Below are positions 6,134 through 10,507 of a DNA stretch of 10,507 bases, piece after piece. Location: assembly GCA_964630925.1 (NCBI GenBank), contig CAZVZK010000245.1, positions 1 to 10,507 on the forward strand, given 5' to 3'. A model generated the notes under the pieces. The model ran no database searches and was not told the DNA's origin. It was given only the letters and a program-made list of their open reading frames with translations. Numbering within the stretch: position 1 is the stretch's first letter; each line of letters opens with the position of its first letter. The position numbers and the translations under genes were made by a program. This stretch comes from RGDT01 sp964630925 (lineage in GTDB: Bacteria; Planctomycetota; Planctomycetia; Gemmatales; Gemmataceae).

Positions 6134-6581
6134 CCTGAAACCCTCCCGGTATGCGAAGACGCCCCACGCCGGAGGCGGAGGGCCGTTGCAAGCCCAATAT
6201 TCCATTCGGCCGGCAAGGCCGTCGTCCTTCGCAAAAAGGGGAGAGGAGTCAGGGGTTCAGGGATTGGGCAAGATGGGCAGGCCCCCGACGCGGACACGCG
6301 CTCCCCGTGATCGCGTCCGCCGGCGTGGTCAGCGGGCGGCCTTGAGGCATCTGGCCGCCGTGACTTCTTGTCCGCAGCCTGGACGAGCGCGCGTATCGGG
6401 TTTGAGCTGGTTGGGCCGCCCCGACGGCCGCTCGGAAGCACGGCGTCAACACGTCGCCCCCGACCTTGTACGACCCAGGAGAGCCCTGCCCGGCTGGCTT
6501 CAAGCGCTCCCGGAAACGCCAGGGGCGGCCGGATCACTCCGGCCGCCCCCTGTTTCCGCACCCCGCTCGCCCGATCACGGC
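6134..6581. other. Non-coding stretch between tadC and the OmpA-like lipoprotein
   Basis: About 450 bp with no credible gene: its frames give Arg/Pro-rich shadows with no ribosome site. It holds the tadC hairpin at its right end (6511-6558) and the lipoprotein ribosome site at its left end (GGGAGGG, minus strand, about 6141-6147). An imperfect GCGGA/TCCGC plus CGCG/CGCG stem spans about 6289-6320. The promoter for the lipoprotein gene should lie here; I see no confident -35/-10 pair. Composition is less G/C-extreme than in the genes. Confidence 0.6.
6511..6558 (-). terminator. Long hairpin after tadC
   Basis: An inner perfect 12-bp stem, GGGGCGGCCGGA (6522-6533) with TCCGGCCGCCCC (6538-6549), has loop TCAC. 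It is continued, after a small internal loop, by an outer 7-bp stem CGGAAAC (6511-6517) with GTTTCCG (6552-6558). It begins 23 nt beyond the tadC stop on the minus strand. There is no poly-U run, but the position and stability suggest transcript termination or 3'-end protection. Confidence 0.75.
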
Positions 6582-7538
6582 TCATTTCTTGAGCATCACG
6601 TCCATGATCTTGATCGCCGCCGGGCCGACCAGCACCACGAAGATGCCGGGGAAGATGAACAGCACCAGCGGGAAGATCAGCTGCACGGCCGTCTTCGCCG
6701 CCTTCTCCTCGGCGATCTGCCGGCGCCGCGTCCGCATCGAGTCGGACTGCACACGCAGGGCCTGGGCGATGCTCGAGCCGAACCGGTCCGCCTGGATCAG
6801 GATCGCCGCCAGGGCCTTCACGTCGTCCACGCCCGTCCGCACGCCCAGGTCGTGCAGCACCTCGCGGCGGGGCCGGCCCATCTGGAGCTGGAAATTGGCC
6901 AGCGACAGCTCCTCGGTGATCGCCTTGGCGTGCGGGCCCATCTCGTCGCACACCTTCCGCATCGCCTGGTCCAGGCCCAACCCCGACTCCACGCACACCA
7001 CCAGCAGGTCCAGCGCGTCGGGCAGCGTCAGGAAGATCTGCTGCTGGCGGCCCGTCCGCAGCCACCACAGGCCGAGCTGCGGCAGGTAGAAGCCGATGCC
7101 CGTCAGGATGCCGATGGGCTGCAACGCCGACCACGTCATGCCGTACTTCGGAAGGAAGATGGCGCAGGCCACCACCAGGAAGAACATCAGCACGCCGAAG
7201 CGGATGCTCAGGTAGATCGACACCGCCGACTCGCTGCGGAAGCCGGCGTTCGCCAGCTCCAGCTTGAGCTGGGACTGCTCCAGCTCGGTCTGCGGCATGA
7301 GCGGCTGCGAGAGCGCCTTGGCCGTCTCCATCAGCCCCGCGAACCGCTCCTTCTTGGCGACCTTGGGGTCCTCGATCTCGGCCAGCGACGCCGGCCGGCT
7401 GATCCGCTCCAGACGCTCCGCCGCCTTGCTGTTGCGGCCGGAGATCATGTTCAGGACGGCGAATATGGCGGCCACGATCGCCGCGAAGATCATGAGCGGG
7501 ATGATCTCGGCCATCCCGACGAATGCGAACAGGGTCAT
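6582..7538 (-). CDS. tadC: TadC inner-membrane platform protein (type II secretion F domain)
   Basis: 318 residues from ATG 7538, with GGAG 10 nt upstream in a GGAG-CGA-CTCC palindrome; ATG 7514 is a weaker alternative. Membrane segments lie at about 10-32, 108-130, 138-160 and 288-312. The T2SS-F core (about 170-300) includes LPDALDLLVVCVESGLGLDQ and the TadC-type end AEEKAAKTAVQLIFPLVLFI followed by FPGIFVVLVGPA. TadC and TadB form the paired inner-membrane platform that couples TadA ATP hydrolysis to pilus or pseudopilus assembly. The residue 35-105 region is soluble and charged. It follows tadB by 33 nt, so the two are probably co-transcribed, and the unit ends at the hairpin 6511-6558. 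Length and order (B then C) match Tad loci. Confidence 0.93.
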   Translation of the reverse strand: MTLFAFVGMAEIIPLMIFAAIVAAIFAVLNMISGRNSKAAERLERISRPASLAEIEDPKVAKKERFAGLMETAKALSQPLMPQTELEQSQLKLELANAGFRSESAVSIYLSIRFGVLMFFLVVACAIFLPKYGMTWSALQPIGILTGIGFYLPQLGLWWLRTGRQQQIFLTLPDALDLLVVCVESGLGLDQAMRKVCDEMGPHAKAITEELSLANFQLQMGRPRREVLHDLGVRTGVDDVKALAAILIQADRFGSSIAQALRVQSDSMRTRRRQIAEEKAAKTAVQLIFPLVLFIFPGIFVVLVGPAAIKIMDVMLKK

Positions 7539-7571
7539 GGGGAGTCGCTCCGTATGGCAGGGCCGAGGGGT

Positions 7572-8531
7572 TTAGACCTTGATGTTGACGATGTGGCGGA
7601 TGACCAGCGCCCCGATGATCTGGGCGATCAGGGCCGCGATGCTCATCTGCTGGCCCATGGGGTGCTCCCACAGGGCCTTGACGTAGTCGGGCTTGGTGTT
7701 CAGCAGGAAGCCGAACAGGGCGAACGGCAGGGCGATCAGCACGATGCCGGACAGCCGGCCCTCGCCGGTCAGGGCCTGCACCTGGCCGAGGATCTTGAAC
7801 CGCTCGCGGATCACGTAGCCGATCTTGTCGAGGATCTCGGCCAGGTCGCCGCCGGTGGTCCGCTGGATGGCGACCGAGGTCACGAAGAACCGCAGGTCCA
7901 TGTTGGGCACGCGGTCGGCCATGTTCTTCAGGGCGTCCTCGATGGGGATGCCCAGGTTCTGCTCCTCGAACACCCGGCCGAACTCGCCCGCGATGGGCTG
8001 GGGGCACTCCTCGCCGACGACGTGCATCGCCGCCGCCAGCGACTGCCCCGACCGCAGGGCACGGGCCACCAGCTCCAGGGCGTCGGGCAGCTGCGACATG
8101 AACTTGGCCAGCCGGGCCGACCGCTTCCAGTACAGCCACATGGCCGGCGTGGTGAACAGCAGCAGGCCGTTCAGCGGGATCAGGTACCAGGGCAGCTTGA
8201 TGAACCACGTCACCGTGGCGCCCAGGCCGCCCAGCAGGACGGCGACGGCGAACAGGGTGCTGGGCTTGATGTGGCAGTCGGCCTGCTCGAACAGCTTGTC
8301 CAGGCTGATGAACTTCGGCATGATGGCTTCGAAGAGCGACTTCTTGTCGTTCTCGAAGGCAGTGCGGCGGAGGATGTCCGCCGCCTGCGAGTCCTGGCGG
8401 GTGCGCTTGCCGACCAGCAGGTCGAGGCGTGTGGCGGTCTGCGGGCCCTGCTCGCGGAACACGAACGCCACCATGCCGATCAGGCACGAGACGCCGATGA
8501 AGACCAGCACGGAGATGAGGATAGGGGTCAT
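7572..8531 (-). CDS. tadB: TadB inner-membrane platform protein (type II secretion F domain)
   Basis: 319 residues from ATG 8531. An N-terminal membrane helix (residues 3-25) is followed by a soluble arm (about 26-90), helices at about 92-112 and 114-134, the T2SS-F cytoplasmic domain with FMSQLPDALELVARALRSGQ (144-163), and two C-terminal helices at about 260-277 and 295-313. The family hallmark LTGEGRLSGIVLIALP (254-269) precedes the third helix, matching the TadB consensus LTAEGRxSAxxLxxLP. TadB is the platform partner of TadC and probably contacts TadA. It lies 230 bp downstream of tadA; that gap holds a terminator-like hairpin, repeats and a -10 box (TATAGT), so tadB may start a new transcript. 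The ribosome site is modest (GAGGG, 11 nt upstream). Confidence 0.93.
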   Translation of the reverse strand: MTPILISVLVFIGVSCLIGMVAFVFREQGPQTATRLDLLVGKRTRQDSQAADILRRTAFENDKKSLFEAIMPKFISLDKLFEQADCHIKPSTLFAVAVLLGGLGATVTWFIKLPWYLIPLNGLLLFTTPAMWLYWKRSARLAKFMSQLPDALELVARALRSGQSLAAAMHVVGEECPQPIAGEFGRVFEEQNLGIPIEDALKNMADRVPNMDLRFFVTSVAIQRTTGGDLAEILDKIGYVIRERFKILGQVQALTGEGRLSGIVLIALPFALFGFLLNTKPDYVKALWEHPMGQQMSIAALIAQIIGALVIRHIVNIKV

Positions 8532-8583
8532 TGTCGGGGAGGCCCTCGGGGAGTTGCACCAGCCGGACAGCCGGGCCGCTGCA

Positions 8584-8613
8584 ACTATAGGTCGAAAAAA
8601 CGGGGCGTGCCGG
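8584..8613 (-). promoter_or_regulatory. Candidate promoter for tadB-tadC
   Basis: On the minus strand TATAGT (8589-8584, five of six to TATAAT) lies 18 nt downstream of CCGGCA (8613-8608, three of six to TTGACA). It falls between the tadA 3' hairpin and the tadB start, about 53 nt before the ATG. The -10 is an AT-rich island in GC-rich DNA. The -35 is weak. Confidence 0.4.
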
Positions 8614-8620
8614 GGAAAGT

Positions 8621-8760
8621 TGACAGCCGGTCAACAGCCAGTCAACAGCCGTTAGCAGCCAGTTCCAGCAAGAACAGCCGGCCCCCCCTTGATGGGTGGG
8701 CCGGCTGTTGGTTTTCAACTGGCTGTTGACTGGCTGTTGCCGGCTGTTAACTGGCTGTCA
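8621..8760. repeat. Inverted array of ACAGCC / GGCTGT units around a hairpin
   Basis: Left arm (8621-8680): successive ACAGCC or GCAGCC units spaced 10-13 nt (GACAGCCGGT, CAACAGCCAGT, CAACAGCCGTT, GCAGCCAGTT). Right arm (8701-8760): GGCTGT units spaced about 10 nt (CAACTGGCTGTT, GACTGGCTGTT, GCCGGCTGTT, AACTGGCTGTCAACTA). The arms are broadly reverse complements and flank the hairpin 8673-8709. The right end overlaps the tadA stop codon. The architecture and unit match 2666-2751. Confidence 0.85.
8673..8709 (-). terminator. Hairpin downstream of tadA, terminator-like
   Basis: A perfect 12-bp stem, AACAGCCGGCCC (8673-8684) with GGGCCGGCTGTT (8698-8709), can extend by CCC/GGG around TTGAT. It begins 52 nt past the tadA stop codon on the minus strand. 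The following minus-strand sequence is CTTGCTGG, with no true U-tract. On + it is followed by GGTTTT, although no + strand gene ends here. Confidence 0.6.
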
Positions 8761-8761
8761 A

Positions 8762-10162
<1,401 letters not shown>

Positions 10163-10163
10163 G

Positions 10164-10201
10164 GTGCCTAAGGGGGTTATGAGTCCGTGAGGGGTAGGCA
10201 C
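10164..10201 (-). promoter_or_regulatory. Inverted repeat at the tadA start
   Basis: GTGCCTA (10164-10170) and TAGGCAC (10195-10201) are perfect 7-bp inverted arms 24 nt apart, ending one base from the tadA start codon. In RNA they would form a leader hairpin beside the start codon; in DNA they could be an operator. Given the weak ribosome site, a translation-control role is possible but is inference. Confidence 0.4.
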
Positions 10202-10204
10202 GTA

Positions 10205-10234
10205 AGCATAGGTCAGGCCGGGGCGTGATGTCGG
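10205..10234 (-). promoter_or_regulatory. Candidate tadA promoter
   Basis: On the minus strand CCGACA (10234-10229, four of six to TTGACA) is followed after 18 nt by TATGCT (10210-10205, four of six to TATAAT). Transcription would begin near 10198, about 36 nt before ATG 10162, at the outer arm of the 10164-10201 inverted repeat. This is a sequence match only. Confidence 0.35.
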
Positions 10235-10250
10235 CATTTTTTCTGTAGTG

Positions 10251-10300
10251 GCTGACAGGAAGTTTACAGCCGTTCACTGCCAGCAGTCCCCGTTCAGCCG
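10251..10300. repeat. Decayed copy of the GGCTGT repeat element
   Basis: Read on the minus strand, GAACGGCTGTAAACTTCCTG then TCAGCC aligns with the end of the 8701-8760 array (GCCGGCTGTTAACTGGCTGT then CAAC), with a further degenerate unit ACTGCTGGCAGT before it. It lies upstream of tadA and lacks the AACAGCCGG hairpin. The relationship is by eye and less certain than for the other two copies. Confidence 0.45.
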
Positions 10301-10381
10301 GGGGGTGGGAATTAGACGGAAGTAGACGGTGGTGGAGGCCGTGGAGGGGCGGATTGCCTTGCATTGTACCCCCCCAGGCGA

Positions 10382-10480
10382 GACTGCTGAAAAACTCGGT
10401 TTCGTCGACGTAAGTCCGTAAAGTTCGTGTCCCGCGAGGACGACTTTTACGGACTTAGGATAGCGAGTTTATCAACTGTC
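10382..10480. mobile_element. Palindromic MITE-like element (about 99 bp)
   Basis: Terminal arms GACTGCTGAAAAACTCG (10382-10398) and CGAGTTTATCAACTGTC (10464-10480) are inverted repeats matching at 14 of 17 positions. Inner arms TAAGTCCGTAAA (10411-10422) and TTTACGGACTTA (10446-10457) are a perfect 12-bp inverted repeat, with further partial pairing (GTCC/GGAC) around CGCG. It is clearly AT-richer than its surroundings and has no ORF. GACTGCTGAAAAA-type ends are common in DDE insertion sequences, so a non-autonomous derivative (MITE) is likely. No clear target duplication is seen; the flanks are GGCGA and GCATT. A structured RNA or large terminator is the alternative. What follows to the window end (10481-10507) is too short to interpret. 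Confidence 0.5.
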
Positions 10481-10507
10481 GCATTCGGCCTTTCCGGCAC
10501 GCGGCTT

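Noticed and set aside
6130..8718. 862-codon minus-strand frame overlapping tadB and tadC
   Set aside because: It is an out-of-frame shadow on the same strand; tadB and tadC in the other frames have clear family motifs and starts.
6003..8729. Very long + strand open frame (908 codons) across tadB, tadC and the lipoprotein
   Set aside because: It is antisense to three well-supported genes, crosses the non-coding gap and both hairpins, and reads as a His/Gln/Arg/Leu-rich shadow of G/C-biased codons.

Overview
The window looks like chromosomal DNA of a high-GC bacterium, most likely a planctomycete of the Gemmataceae type. I infer this from the strong G/C bias at third codon positions, an LRR protein built of 24-residue TxVTDxGL repeats, proline/alanine-rich linkers, GGAG ribosome binding sites, and a Tad locus that includes an AAA+ ATPase with an N-terminal winged-helix-like region. 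No rRNA, tRNA or CRISPR array was seen.

Left part (1-2640): a partial minus-strand gene runs off the left edge, with a small doubtful ORF before it. Next come a membrane-anchored protein with two ComEA-like helix-hairpin-helix units (+), a leucine-rich-repeat protein with a signal peptide (-, GTG start) whose end lies one base from the ComEA stop, and a small secreted protein of unknown function (+).

Centre and right (2767-10162): all genes are on the minus strand and form a Tad (tight adherence; Flp-type pilus or type IV-like secretion) cluster. In transcription order these are tadA/cpaF (motor ATPase), tadB and tadC (inner-membrane platform), a Cys-rich lipoprotein with a divergent OmpA-like domain, a 61-residue membrane peptide, the AAA+ ATPase, and a TadD-like TPR lipoprotein. 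TadA would power assembly through TadB/TadC. The OmpA-like and TPR lipoproteins are plausible outer-membrane or peptidoglycan-side parts. The small membrane peptide and AAA+ ATPase form a two-gene unit with no assigned role in classical Tad systems. The pilin, prepilin peptidase, secretin and TadZ are not in the window.

Between genes: strong hairpins separate the cluster into at least five likely transcription units. Two of them (after tadA and after the TPR gene) are the same composite element, an AACAGCCGG hairpin flanked by four tandem GGCTGT units, with a decayed third copy upstream of tadA. At the right edge (10382-10480) lies a roughly 99-bp palindromic, MITE-like element.
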